From Pseudomonadales bacterium (GTDB lineage Bacteria > Pseudomonadota > Gammaproteobacteria > Pseudomonadales > Azotimanducaceae), in assembly GCA_028281885.1 (NCBI GenBank), contig JANQJA010000013.1:108116-172115 (forward strand): 64,000 nucleotides of DNA. The letters run 5' to 3'. The translations under genes and the position numbers were made by a program. Position 1 is the stretch's first letter, and each line of letters starts with the position of its first letter. Below the pieces are notes generated by a model. The model made no database searches and had not been told where the DNA came from. It saw nothing but the letters and a program-made list of their open reading frames with translations. Positions 56,201 to 63,861 of the stretch are shown here, in pieces.

Positions 56201-56355
56201 GTATAGGAATCAGCACGAAGCCGGTATTTGTATTGTGCGGGCCACTGTCCTGCGTTCTCAACAAAAACAGACGCATCAGGAACCTGGCTTCCGAAGACTA
56301 CTACAGGAAACAGTGCAAACGATGTACGCACCAGCCACTTCAAGGCCTTTCTCAT
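46861..56355 (-). CDS. Giant secreted RHS/YD-repeat protein with SBBP propeller and Ig-like repeats
   Basis: This 3164-aa protein starts at ATG 56355 (GGAGG 8 nt before it; a TTG 15 nt upstream is less likely). Order: signal peptide (to about residue 23), N-terminal module with SBBP beta-propeller repeats (about 25-850, repeating Y-S-T-F-L-G-G), interrupted at about 578-755 by an unrelated domain; a He_PIG/cadherin unit (about 858-940); five tandem Ig-like repeats of about 84 residues (948-1372, each SP.DG..TNQ...V.G); further beta domains; YD/RHS shell (about 2018-2985); hallmark YYDPSVGRYITSDPLGF near 3008; then a variable tail of about 125 residues. Likely surface-exposed, with the tail as toxin; a Sel1 gene follows 6 nt later. 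Confidence 0.9.
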   Translation of the reverse strand: MRKALKWLVRTSFALFPVVVFGSQVPDASVFVENAGQWPAQYKYRLRADSYTAFVSSSGIIFGTHGEQPTTLAMSFSGGGEGAFEPGQETSTRLNFLRAGAKASARSFNEIRQRSVYEGVDVRYYSRDRKLQYDFIVSPYSEPGAVEILFDDGVELTIEDGDLLVSSAGKTLRHLAPVTYQIVDGERAEVQSAFEVRGQQVRFSVGDYNENLELIIDPVVDYSTFLGGGSDDRGLDVTVDSQGATYVVGSAMSIDFPTLNSMHPVLDNVEDTFVAKFSPDGQTLEFVTFIGGGLDGAAMEEAETDGRGIALGVDGSIFIAGATSSATSFPLVDAMQPTYGGGPSDGYVARLTADGSALLYATYIGGLEKDRAIALAVDEFNAATVVGMTKSPQFPTTSDALQPMIGADEKDGFVAMLAADGSLLYSTFLGGDKSERINAVVADGEGSIYLAGMTKSKSTFPGVVDQTLTGNDKDVFVTKLGADSQTIEYTQLLGGSLDEVALDVGIVNGDTAVVTGWTESDADFPVTDDAHQPTFAGGSADGFVAWISDDGEGVLYASFLGSTGKDKVHDLAVNESAETGVSRTLDFEEFTSSEHGDRFGEDRDVLFEGINFNYRNADKRAEWGSWTIVDVTSEVPGAGNSDNWLKARASENGKGAKITRQRGFIFESMALFTDLSRNSFVESVDVVYRLLDGTTSVGQTVVLADGTWNTVTANDLGIEGQILRSLWFVVPGTAEPNAGKFGLDDLSYSTPPLDIWLTGETDAADFPSVHALQDHADKRDAFVSQIALGDGSIVFSTHIGGLENDKGKSVALGSSGDIVLTGFTRSDDFPVSNAVQSTFAGDRDAFVTRIQAANTGPSISSSAPTEATVGELYVYQVMATDPNPGDILSYALATAPDGMTIDGGGLIQFLPDTAGMFMVSIEVSDGNGGMAEQTFTLHVSQSDVDPPVISVLSPTDGTVTNQSEITATGFVNEEVTLEVDGVATPVDPDLSFSSAAITLDEGVNMIVLSATDLAGNTSVEMLHVTRDSVAPIISIFAPVDGLETNVPNQIVSGTVSEAAVLTLDGVPVSVDTDLSFAVSVDLVEGQNVLEFEALDEANNTGSASLSLTLDTVAPTITVSAPQDGSVTNQVSLLVTGSLSEIAFLEVAGVATDVQSDLSFVSAPISLVEGENAIIISASDAAGNLASRTVDVTLDTVAPVITIDSPSDGSVTNQGAVAVFGFLDEEAVLTIEGVPVEIGADLSFTSQSLNLVEGLNVISMVATDTAGNESTASLNVSLDTIPPELIILSPADGQLTNQSIVSVSGSAIGAVSVLVNGQPAVLEADGSFMGQAALSEGANVLDISALDLAGNVSVVQRGVTLDSSPPAINAALITRSAPSGGVVMVNGDPGAVEPGALIVLTNSRTGFMAPGVVTSTGSFVIDVAAFGNDVIELVASDQAGNATAPILLNPPQASSLTLNPIGDRTAPLGRLTSFVVSANDSEGATIRLDVLPRLPEGSTFHSLTGEFRYAPSPDQVGDTALTFVAETETERLEETITLTVTSAGTSTSFTSRLLDANALAAGQLVPIVGATVTFLNSGVVTTSDEAGFFTLSNLPEGAEVIDIQSQTAQPGPNGEIYSSFREKLHLIQGVENRIERPISLPQIAVSSLATVDPSTTTISVNEEIGVVLTVPPGSAVLEDGSFFTGQVSVSLVPKGFEPVVMPDDLDPGLLLTVQPVGVRFLTPAPLSFPNIGSMPQEAEVELFSLNPDTGVFESVGINRVSEDGDRLETVEGGVRQADWHYVDCGTQDPKIDINPDNHCNNSNLCLGSTANPANGSLRTDFELPNYRSLEADRGVRFIYESRRATPNLVLPVSSSLDRFQATPTVIEMNMSLEGLISGSAIINAGDLVRPLVRPQGSPKPFNLGVNFAEANLPTGNYKANLSLISYYPGFTGSMCVERLGPLTCLRTATVMIPGSRWPAFSNTSVLVENESESPFGAGWMLEGLTRLVIDDRDGEVLRVSPRGDMITFRLDPEPEEGEDPGYLPPDGEFSTLVRLADGSFVHATTTGVISRYQGDGRLVSRSDRVGNTTTYTYTGSGNLQSIIDPEGLATTFAYDVNDRLASITDPASRVTTFEIDPRGDLTSVTFPDGTQKHFTYEDHLMSMQTNERNHTTAYEYDAAGLVTTATLPDDTVRRIGSQNGARVFKLESLSDEVRVALDNLLSPGPLDYSVLHTLATPRTDVLPEASFTDGRGNESELALDRLGNVSQKIDEIGRVTSIERDVDGLPQRTTRPNGSVVERTFDGDGNVLSTKELFNSATTSFTYDDFSLVTSMTNPRSHTTTILRDPVGNPEQIINQLGHTTMMEYDVRGLVERMVEPNGLETLYTYTPEGLLETTTEIPPVGSPGTTRVTLRTYDDAGLLETLTTPDGITLAFTYDLRGRVLTVTDNLSQQIAFAYDDFGNIETTETRNSDGSLALIVASTFDSRNRLVETASPHDGTIYSVVQLVPDANDNIEAVIDPKLQTSSNLYDAANRLKESTHRLNGVTKFEYDDLDRVTSVTAPNGAVTIYTYDDIGRRLTEESPDRGLLTYGYDKANNLTSITDARGVIMTMGYDGLERLTSKTFANSISGKDESVSYVYDTCPFGIGRLCERHDEAGVTTFEYDAFGNVITKTRTELGVTYTQTYGYDGGDNVVSMTLPSGRTVDISRDGVRRVGAIDTTVGGAARNVLSNVTYRADNQITGRTFGNGLVDARTYDLQGRLASQTVMQGGSVLDARDYAFDVNSNIEAIDTNVEDNLYTYDALDRLTGDQNDAIPAHLLTYDLNDNRLTRGPVDPMATGAETDILAYEAGTNRLTSVDTLTETATVSFLDRELVYNDAGRLFKVIDDGLLKSEYVYNDFGQRTRKTVYATDGTPTTTLYHYDLNGHLIAETTDTGATLREYIWQENLRPLAQIDVVGGSERITYLHTDHLMTARLATDQSGAVIWRWEGEAFGATQATELDTVSVNLRFPGQYFDEETSLHYNHFRYYDPSVGRYITSDPLGFSDGLNGFVYVGGNPTKFLDLQALAKELKRPTTTQKILAGLMALVTGETPPEKAGEKIKDPNSFNERKIEDVDKELDRKRKKLDRLLKKSKRTGKIIVRAGRAFSISDLAEPIARRVLEDMCASGDASSCMILVEKYSDDILCI

Positions 56356-56384
56356 GATTGCGCCTCCCAAAGACCGATAACGGG

Positions 56385-57815
56385 CTAGTTGATACCAATT
56401 GAGGCGGTAGGCCAGTCGTACTCGTCACCGTGCTCGGTGATAAACGTCGTGACGGAGCGTCCTCGGGCGTCCACCGAGCTTCTTACCCGGGCAACCAACT
56501 GACCATCGGCATAGGGTGCATACTCCCTGGCGGCAATCGGGTCCGTCGTGAATTCGGCGGCGGCGAGAATAGTGGATGACCCCTCCGGCAAATCCATCGA
56601 TACCGAACCAGTAGACAGTTCAGAGGTACCGGCCAATGGGCTGCTCGTACCAATGATCCTATTGCCAACCCTGGGTATTATTGTAACTTCCACTTCGGTA
56701 CCCAGAGGTATCTGGGTCGCCTGCAGCTCAACAGTTACCGGATTCGGTGTATTAAACGGCAACACGACGTCGTTCATACCTGTCGGCGCCGATGGTGCTG
56801 CGATTCCACCTATTGAGACGATCGATACCGTCGGGAAGTTGGGCACAAAAAGCACCTGCGGAGCAGAAATTGAAGCAAGTGGCTCTGTTGGGGATGAACG
56901 TCCAATCTGATTTGCTTCAAGACGAACTCGCCCCTCACCGCCAACGGCTCCCTCGACGCAATTTCTGGCCGCCGGATTCGCGTTAATCGCGCCTTCACCA
57001 AATATCGTCTCAGCGACAAGGCGGATTGCGCCACCACTCCCACCACCACCACAACCGCCAGCATCCGACGAAACGTCCCGGTCACCCGAAACTCCACCTT
57101 GGGCCAACAACATTCCGGTAATCTCGATAGAACCATTCGCGGCAATCATGATGGCTCCACCGCCTCCGCCACCATTACGACCTACTCCACCGATAGCACC
57201 GGCTCCACCACCACCCCCAGACCCGCCAATTAAAGGAATCAGCGACTCATTACCATAGGTTCTACCAACGGGATTCCCGCAACGGGAAGATGGTGCTACC
57301 GCGCCTCCCGCCGTCGTGTACTCACCCCCGCGCCCGGCGCAACCTACGCCATACCCACTACTCGATACGTTAAAAGCACCGGGTGCTCCACCACCAGGAC
57401 CAAGCCCCCAACCTCCTTGCGCACTCCCAGTATTCGCTTCGCTAACCGACACCGCCGGTCCACCATTACCACCATCGAATCCGCCAGGGCCACCTTTTCC
57501 AGATGCCAACGGATCAAAAGATTCAAATGAGCCACTATCCAGCCCACTTACATCGATAGTTCCCGCAACGACGACATCTCCAGATACTAAGAAAACAACC
57601 GGGGTGTTCGATGAGTTTTTTTCGAAGGTGACTCTAACGCCTGCCGGTATGGAGACATCAGTGAATCGGAAAATTCCATCCGAAGGCAGCGTTAGCACCC
57701 TGTCTACAAGAGGCGCGAATTCTCCATCACTTCCATCACTTCCGACGTCTATTGCATGACTATGATTTACAACCAATGCTGCAAGGCAGCAGATCATCGT
57801 ATACAACTTTTTCAT
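56385..57815 (-). CDS. Secreted glycine-rich protein
   Basis: This 476-aa protein has a signal peptide (MKKLYTMICCLAALVVNHSH, cleavage after AHA-type site near 22). Residues about 25-100 form a beta segment (VDRVLTLPSDGIFRFTDVSI, VVFLVSGDVVVAGTIDVSG). Residues 105-300 are Gly-rich (GGSGGGGGAGAIGG) with a few cysteines, and the rest is beta-rich. The layout resembles polymorphic outer-membrane/autotransporter-like passenger proteins that form Gly-rich beta solenoids, but no beta-barrel is present. It lies 29 nt upstream of the RHS gene and 17 nt downstream of the TIG protein, so the three are co-transcribed. Confidence 0.8.
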   Translation of the reverse strand: MKKLYTMICCLAALVVNHSHAIDVGSDGSDGEFAPLVDRVLTLPSDGIFRFTDVSIPAGVRVTFEKNSSNTPVVFLVSGDVVVAGTIDVSGLDSGSFESFDPLASGKGGPGGFDGGNGGPAVSVSEANTGSAQGGWGLGPGGGAPGAFNVSSSGYGVGCAGRGGEYTTAGGAVAPSSRCGNPVGRTYGNESLIPLIGGSGGGGGAGAIGGVGRNGGGGGGAIMIAANGSIEITGMLLAQGGVSGDRDVSSDAGGCGGGGSGGAIRLVAETIFGEGAINANPAARNCVEGAVGGEGRVRLEANQIGRSSPTEPLASISAPQVLFVPNFPTVSIVSIGGIAAPSAPTGMNDVVLPFNTPNPVTVELQATQIPLGTEVEVTIIPRVGNRIIGTSSPLAGTSELSTGSVSMDLPEGSSTILAAAEFTTDPIAAREYAPYADGQLVARVRSSVDARGRSVTTFITEHGDEYDWPTASIGIN

Positions 57816-57832
57816 AACTTCCTCGACTAGAT

Positions 57833-58705
57833 CTATTCTGCTTCGACGGCTATCCCAACAGGCTGTGAATAGACAACCGTGCCCGCCCTCAAGAAAATCT
57901 GCCTCACAACACCAACACTTTGACTATGAGCAAAGCGTTCGTTGCCTTCATATATCCTCCGAAGCACACCAATTGGCTGGCTAGCAGCCAAGTTTGTTCC
58001 CACGGGCAGAGTGGCCGATGGCAATACAGAAAAATTGACTGCGCTAGTCAATGAATCTTCAACCTGTTGAACCCGAATAATCGAAGAACCTCTCCCATGA
58101 GCTTGAACATCGAATTCAAACTCGGTATTCCCTGCGCCTAACATCAAAGTTGTTGCCCCAAGCAGCTCAGCAACACTCGAATCATCTATCCACAGACTGA
58201 TGGACTTGTCTTCGTCGAACGGCTTGTCCAACCTAAGCGTTACAGTCTTTACCTGGGTTTCAACTAAGAGGAGTGGATTTGGTGACGAAGAGATAATGGG
58301 CAATCTCTCAGAAACGACGATCGATGCCAGCGCCTGACCTAATAGGTTCTCGAAGATCAGCGTTGACTCTCCCAAAGTTCCATCCAACGTAAACAAGGTA
58401 AATCGGGTTTCCGAATCCAGATCATTAGCCAACTCAGTGACAACTAACTGCCCATCACTGGACGTAACCTGTACCCGGCCAAGATTTTCGCCACTGGCAA
58501 CAATACGAACGGCTTGATCGCGATTAATGAAAGGCGGCGTCAGTGAATCGACCTGAGGAGCACCACTGACGATGATATTTCGAATGCCGACGATATTACC
58601 GGCCACGTCGTATTCGTAGATAACACTTCGCTGCTCACTGGCTGAAGCAGCCAATGCAGTAAGGAGCAAAAACAAAGCAACAAAGCGAAAAAAGAGACAA
58701 TCCAT
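57833..58705 (-). CDS. Secreted protein with one YD-like motif and a TIG domain
   Basis: This 290-aa protein has a signal peptide (FVALFLLLTALAASAS), then a single RHS-like YEYDVAGNIVGIRN at residues about 29-42 and an IPT/TIG Ig-like domain (about 50-130, VDSLTPPFINRDQAVRIVAS). It ends with a threefold short repeat: ASQPIGVLRRI, HSQSVGVVRQI and YSQPVGIAVE. The YD unit links it to the RHS protein two genes downstream; it may be an accessory or a degenerate core. It is first in the leftward RHS operon. Confidence 0.75.
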   Translation of the reverse strand: MDCLFFRFVALFLLLTALAASASEQRSVIYEYDVAGNIVGIRNIIVSGAPQVDSLTPPFINRDQAVRIVASGENLGRVQVTSSDGQLVVTELANDLDSETRFTLFTLDGTLGESTLIFENLLGQALASIVVSERLPIISSSPNPLLLVETQVKTVTLRLDKPFDEDKSISLWIDDSSVAELLGATTLMLGAGNTEFEFDVQAHGRGSSIIRVQQVEDSLTSAVNFSVLPSATLPVGTNLAASQPIGVLRRIYEGNERFAHSQSVGVVRQIFLRAGTVVYSQPVGIAVEAE

Positions 58706-59003
58706 GTCCGAAGGCCAATCCCTGGTTCGCTGAGCATGACAGCATCTGTGATGAAATCAATCAACGATCGTTTATTTTCACCAAATTTAATACCAGGCGA
58801 CGCCCCGCCTTAATAGATTGGTTAGAATTTGACCAACCGGGTTGAGGGCAAGCTCAGGAGAAAAAAGAACCAGCGAGATTCAGGTAAACGCCGGTGGCTG
58901 AAAACGTGTGATTTCATCCCATTCATGAACCTCCCTGAATCGCCTGACCCGGACAACCAGTACATGTGATTTAGTGCAATATCCGCGCTAGACTCGCCGC
59001 CAG

Positions 59004-61172
59004 ATGAATACCCTCCCCTTCTTCGCCACCGCGCCCAAAGGCATCTCGGACCTGCTGGTCTCCGAGCTGCAATCCCTTGGCGCCACTGCGACCAAGGAGA
59101 CCCGGGCCGGCGTACAGTTTGAAGGCCCGCTGGAGGTCGCTTACCGGGCCTGCCTGTGGTCTCGCCTGGCAAATCGCATCCTGTTGCCGGTGGGCCAATT
59201 CCAGGCGGAATCGGCAGACGCGCTCTATCATCAGGCGCGGCAAATCGATTGGTCGCAGCATATGGATGCCGATAGCACCCTGGCCGTGGACGCGAACCTG
59301 TCGGGGTCAGCGATCACGCACAGCCACTTTGCCGCCCTTCGCATCAAGGACGCGATCGTGGATCAGTTCTTCGAAGCAATCGGAGAGCGGCCCAATGTCG
59401 ATGTGGATCGACCGGATGTGAGAATCAACGGCTACATTCATCGCAACGAAGCGCAGCTCTACATTGATCTTTCCGGCGCAAGCCTGCATGAACGGGGTTA
59501 CCGGCAGCGTGCCGGTGCCGCGCCACTGAAGGAAAACCTCGCTGCCGCGATCCTGATGCGGGCAGGCTGGGCCGACATCGCCGCACAGGGTGGCGCGTTC
59601 GTTGATCCCATGTGCGGCTCGGGCACGCTGGTGCTGGAAGCGGCCATGATCGCCGGTGACGTTGCCCCAGGACTGAATCGAAGACACTTCGGGCTACTGA
59701 CCTGGAAGCAACACGACGATGAACTCTGGCAGCGGCTGGTCACCGAGGCCTCCCAACGGGAAACCGAAGGCGCAACGAGGCTGCCCACCCTGCTGGGATT
59801 CGATCACGATCGCCAGGTGCTGGACATCGCGCGGGACAATGCGGAGCGGCTGGGGATCGAAGGCATTACGTTTGCCTTTCAGGATATCCGCGAATTTCGG
59901 CACGATTTTCCGGACTTTGGCCTGGTGGCGACCAATCCTCCTTATGGCAAACGGCTGCTGGATTCCGGCGCGCTGCCCGAACTGTATGGACAACTGGGTC
60001 GCGTGCTGCGGCAGCACTTCGTCCACTGGAAGGCGGCGGTATTGACCCAGGACGCGGCACTGGGCAAGGCCATCGGCATCCGGTCGCGTCGACAGCACAC
60101 CCTCTATAACGGACCACTACTTTGTAAGCTGATTCATTTCGATATAGAGGAGAAAAATTTCTTCAACGACAGTCGCCTGCCAGGAAAACTGGATACTGAA
60201 AAGCTCAGCCCCCAGTCAGAGGCATTCGGCAACCGATTGGAAAAAAGATTGCGTCAGTTGCAGCGCTGGGCGAACCGCGAGGGTATTGACTGCTATCGAA
60301 TCTATGACGCAGACCTGCCGGACTACGCCGCCGCCATTGATCTGTATAGCCACCGCAGCAATCCCGATGAACGGTGGATCTGTATTCAGGAGTACGAAGC
60401 ACCGCGGGAAATCGATACACAGGAAGTCCGCCGACGCTCGCGGGAGATCAGGACCATCGCGCAGAATCTGCTCGATGTCGACGATGAGCATCTGTTCTAC
60501 AAACAAAGAAAGCGACAGCGCGGTGAGTCCCAGTATGAGCGCACAGACACATCAGACAGGTTCCATGAAATCACCGAAGGTGACTGCCGGCTGTGGGTGA
60601 ATTTTGATGACTATCTCGATACGGGCCTCTTTCTCGACCACCGGCCGGTGCGGACATGGATTCAGCGCGAAGCCAATGGGAAGAATTTTCTGAATCTGTT
60701 CGGCTATACCGGCGCAGCCACCGTGCATGCCGCAAAAGGCGGCGCCGCATCAACCGTGACCGTCGATATGTCGCGCACCTACCTCGACTGGGCGGAACGC
60801 AACCTCAGACTGAATGACCTAAGTGGCAATCAGCACCGGTTCATCCAGGCAGACTGTGTGACCTGGCTGGAGCAGGATAAATCGAGCCAGTTTGATCTGG
60901 TGTTCCTGGACCCACCGACGTTTTCCAATTCGAAACGGATGAAGCATACCCTCGATATCCAGCGGGATCATGAGTCGCTGATCCGCCGGACCATGCGGCG
61001 CACCGCCAGGGACGGCACGCTGTATTTTTCCACCAACCTCAGAGGCTTTCGGCTGGCTGCCGCGATCAGTGCAGACTTTCGGGTTGAGGACGTCACACGT
61101 CAGAGCATCCCCCACGACTTCGAACGCCGCCAGAATATCCACCACTGTTTTCGGATCAGGCACCCGGTCTGA
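59004..61172 (+). CDS. rlmL: RlmL (RlmKL), bifunctional 23S rRNA methyltransferase
   Basis: This 722-aa fusion makes m2G2445 (N-terminal half) and m7G2069 (C-terminal half) in 23S rRNA. A THUMP domain spans about residues 45-155. The first methyltransferase has FVDPMCGSGTLVLEAAMIAG (about 202) and catalytic NPPYG (about 311). The second has FLNLFGYTGAATVHAAKGGA (about 561) and FLDPPTFSN (about 634). Length and both motifs fit E. coli RlmL (702 aa). It is divergent from the RHS operon and marks the return to core genome. Confidence 0.96.
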   Translation: MNTLPFFATAPKGISDLLVSELQSLGATATKETRAGVQFEGPLEVAYRACLWSRLANRILLPVGQFQAESADALYHQARQIDWSQHMDADSTLAVDANLSGSAITHSHFAALRIKDAIVDQFFEAIGERPNVDVDRPDVRINGYIHRNEAQLYIDLSGASLHERGYRQRAGAAPLKENLAAAILMRAGWADIAAQGGAFVDPMCGSGTLVLEAAMIAGDVAPGLNRRHFGLLTWKQHDDELWQRLVTEASQRETEGATRLPTLLGFDHDRQVLDIARDNAERLGIEGITFAFQDIREFRHDFPDFGLVATNPPYGKRLLDSGALPELYGQLGRVLRQHFVHWKAAVLTQDAALGKAIGIRSRRQHTLYNGPLLCKLIHFDIEEKNFFNDSRLPGKLDTEKLSPQSEAFGNRLEKRLRQLQRWANREGIDCYRIYDADLPDYAAAIDLYSHRSNPDERWICIQEYEAPREIDTQEVRRRSREIRTIAQNLLDVDDEHLFYKQRKRQRGESQYERTDTSDRFHEITEGDCRLWVNFDDYLDTGLFLDHRPVRTWIQREANGKNFLNLFGYTGAATVHAAKGGAASTVTVDMSRTYLDWAERNLRLNDLSGNQHRFIQADCVTWLEQDKSSQFDLVFLDPPTFSNSKRMKHTLDIQRDHESLIRRTMRRTARDGTLYFSTNLRGFRLAAAISADFRVEDVTRQSIPHDFERRQNIHHCFRIRHPV

Positions 61173-61311
61173 CGCTGTCCGCCAGCCTGTGACCCCACAC
61201 GTCACCCTGCCTGGTCTGGCGACCATCGCGCCGCTGCGCGCTATCCCGTTGTTTTATTGGTTTCGCCGCGCTTCACGGACTATGGCGCAACTTTTGCTTT
61301 AGAATGAACCC

Positions 61312-61860
61312 ATGCACAAACACAACAACACCTTCTCTCTGTCATCCTGGCTGCTGATCGGCCTGATGGTATCTGCCGGCCCGGCGCTGGCGGCGAGCGA
61401 TGGCACGCTCGATGCGACCTCTGCCAGCACCACGACGCTGACCCTGTCGAAGGGTGAGGGCCTGCGCATATCGGACATCGACGATGTCGCCTTCGGCGTT
61501 GTCACCGACCAACCCGTGAATCACTATGAGGATGTCTGCATCTACTCGACCACAGGCACCTATACCGTCACCGCCAGCAGCGATCATGGTACGGGCACCA
61601 CATTTCGGCTGCAGGGCCAGTCCACGTCGGAATTTCTTGAATACGACCTGGAGTGGACCAGCGATACGGCCGCCACTTCCGGTGAAAACCTCAACCACGC
61701 CAACGTTTCCGCTACCCAGGCCGACGCTCACACCTCCGACCCTGACTGTGGCGGCGTGCCAACCGCCCGACTTATCGTCGATGTCGACAACGATGCGTTC
61801 GACGCCGCAGCGTCGGATACTTATGTCGATACCCTGACGCTGACCATCGAACCGGATTAG
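61312..61860 (+). CDS. Secreted protein with spore-coat-U-like pattern
   Basis: This 182-aa protein has a signal peptide (LSSWLLIGLMVSAGPALA, cleavage near residue 28). The mature domain is beta-rich with two cysteines (DVCIYSTTGTYTVTAS and SDPDCGGVPTA) and ends DTYVDTLTLTIEPD. The final strand and disulfide layout resemble SCPU/CsuA-type pilin-like domains, but no chaperone or usher gene is adjacent, so it appears to be a lone member. The family call is tentative. Confidence 0.65.
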   Translation: MHKHNNTFSLSSWLLIGLMVSAGPALAASDGTLDATSASTTTLTLSKGEGLRISDIDDVAFGVVTDQPVNHYEDVCIYSTTGTYTVTASSDHGTGTTFRLQGQSTSEFLEYDLEWTSDTAATSGENLNHANVSATQADAHTSDPDCGGVPTARLIVDVDNDAFDAAASDTYVDTLTLTIEPD

Positions 61861-61869
61861 TACTGAGGC

Positions 61870-61895
61870 AAAAAAAAGCCCGCTTGCGCGGGCTT
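61870..61895 (-). terminator. Intrinsic terminator of rpoD
   Basis: On the minus strand, AAGCCCGC-GCAA-GCGGGCTT forms an 8-bp stem with a 4-nt loop directly followed by a run of eight T. It lies 9 nt after the rpoD stop and also close to the convergent 61860 gene end. Confidence 0.9.
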
Positions 61896-61903
61896 AGCGT
61901 TTC

Positions 61904-63751
61904 TTATGAAGTTTCATCAAGGAAACTTCGCAGGTGATCCGACCGGGTCGGATGACGCAGTTTCCGCAGCGCCTTGGCTTCGATCTGACGAATGCGCTCG
62001 CGCGTCACGTCGAACTGCTTGCCCACTTCCTCAAGGGTGTGGTCCGTATTCATATCAATACCGAATCGCATTCGAAGCACCTTGGCTTCTCGCGCGGTCA
62101 GTCCTGAGAGCACGCCGCGAGTTGCCTCACGCAGGCCCTCATCGGTGGCGGTATCAATCGGTGAACCCACAGACGCGCCTTCACTCAGGTTGTTGTCGGA
62201 GTCGAGGAAATCACCCAGATGGGAATCTTCATCATCGCCAATGGGCGTTTCCATCGAGATCGGCTCTTTTGCGATCTTGAGCACGCGGCGAACTTTTTCT
62301 TCCGGCATCTCCATGCGGATACCAAGCTCTTCCGGCGTGGGCTCCCGACCCATTTCCTGCAGCATCTGGCGCGAAATACGCGACAGCTTGTTGATGGTCT
62401 CGATCATGTGCACCGGGATACGGATGGTTCGAGCCTGGTCCGCAATCGAACGCGTAATGGCCTGACGGATCCACCAGGTCGCATAGGTCGAGAACTTGTA
62501 ACCCCGTCGATACTCAAACTTGTCGACCGCCTTCATCAGACCGATGTTGCCTTCCTGAATCAGGTCCAGGAACTGCAGACCACGATTGGTGTATTTCTTC
62601 GCGATTGAAATCACCAGACGAAGGTTGGCCTCTACCATGTCTTTCTTCGCACGACGCGCTTTCGCCTCGCCGATCGACATACGGCGGTTAATGTCCTTGA
62701 TCTCGGTGACGGTGATGCCGATTTCTTCTGACGACACCTTGATGCGCTTTTGTGCACGCAGGATGTCGTCTTCGAAATTCTTGAGCCTGTCGTGACCTGC
62801 CCGTGACATCTTCTGAATCCACTTGAGGTCAGCTTCTTTACCGGCAAACTTTTCAAGGAAGGTCTTGCGCGGCACCTTGGCACGGCGTACCACCGTGTTC
62901 ATGACATGGCGTTCCTGACGACGAATCTCGGTATGCGGAACCCGCGCCAGTTCAACGATCGTATCGAAATGCTTCGGTACCAGTTTGAAATACTGAAAGG
63001 CATCGCCGAGCTTATCCAGTTCCTTGTCCACCTCGGCACTGGGTCGGCCATACTTCTTGATCGTGCGCTGCACTTTACGGTACTGCTTGCGAAGCGTTTC
63101 AAATCGCTCTTGTGCCAGTTCAGGATCAGGCCCCTTGTCCTCTTCCTCACTCGAGTCATCATCATTATTGTCGTTGCTGCCCGGCACAACCTGTGCCGCA
63201 GGCGGCACGTTTTCGGCCGGATCAAGGAAGCCGATGAGGACATCAGACAGCTTGCCTTCTTCTTCCTGCGACGCGTCGTATTGCGCCAGTATGGTTTCAA
63301 CCGCACCGGGGAAGCTGGCCAACGCATGCAGGATGTCCCGGATGCCCTCTTCGATGCGCTTTGCAATAACGATCTCGCCTTCACGGGTCAGCAGTTCGAC
63401 CGTGCCCATTTCGCGCATATACATGCGCACCGGATCCGTCGTTCGACCCGCTTCATTCTCAACCGCAACCAGAACCGCGGCCGCTTCCTCGGCTGCCAGT
63501 TCATCCGTGGAATCCGCTTCCTGCATCAGGTCATCGCTTTCCGGCGCAGATTCATGCACGGCGATACCCATGTCGTTGATCATGCTGATGATGTCTTCGA
63601 TCTGTTCCGGATCAGAGATTTCATCAGGCAGGTGGTCGTTTACTTCGGAATAGGTCAGATAACCCTGCTCCTTTCCGCGGCTGATCAAACTCTTCAACCG
63701 GGACTGCTGTTTTGCTAAACCGCTGGTCATAGGATTCCTTTGGAAAGACAT
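61904..63751 (-). CDS. rpoD: RNA polymerase sigma-70 (primary sigma factor) RpoD
   Basis: This 615-aa primary sigma factor has region 1.1 (start about 10-80), region 1.2 ([21 protein letters not shown]), a non-conserved insertion rich in acidic residues ([20 protein letters not shown], about 195-215), core-binding region 2 ([40 protein letters not shown]), region 3 and region 4 ([40 protein letters not shown]). It is the last gene after dnaG, the conserved macromolecular-synthesis arrangement, and ends at a strong terminator. Confidence 0.98.
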   Translation of the reverse strand: MSFQRNPMTSGLAKQQSRLKSLISRGKEQGYLTYSEVNDHLPDEISDPEQIEDIISMINDMGIAVHESAPESDDLMQEADSTDELAAEEAAAVLVAVENEAGRTTDPVRMYMREMGTVELLTREGEIVIAKRIEEGIRDILHALASFPGAVETILAQYDASQEEEGKLSDVLIGFLDPAENVPPAAQVVPGSNDNNDDDSSEEEDKGPDPELAQERFETLRKQYRKVQRTIKKYGRPSAEVDKELDKLGDAFQYFKLVPKHFDTIVELARVPHTEIRRQERHVMNTVVRRAKVPRKTFLEKFAGKEADLKWIQKMSRAGHDRLKNFEDDILRAQKRIKVSSEEIGITVTEIKDINRRMSIGEAKARRAKKDMVEANLRLVISIAKKYTNRGLQFLDLIQEGNIGLMKAVDKFEYRRGYKFSTYATWWIRQAITRSIADQARTIRIPVHMIETINKLSRISRQMLQEMGREPTPEELGIRMEMPEEKVRRVLKIAKEPISMETPIGDDEDSHLGDFLDSDNNLSEGASVGSPIDTATDEGLREATRGVLSGLTAREAKVLRMRFGIDMNTDHTLEEVGKQFDVTRERIRQIEAKALRKLRHPTRSDHLRSFLDETS

Positions 63752-63861
63752 CTAGTGAGAAAGCCGAGCCGGCCATTATAACGACAGGAAGCACCCAATG
63801 CCACCCAAGTTACTGATTTCTGGCGATTAAATCGGGTTGGAATCTGAAGAAATAGTGGATA

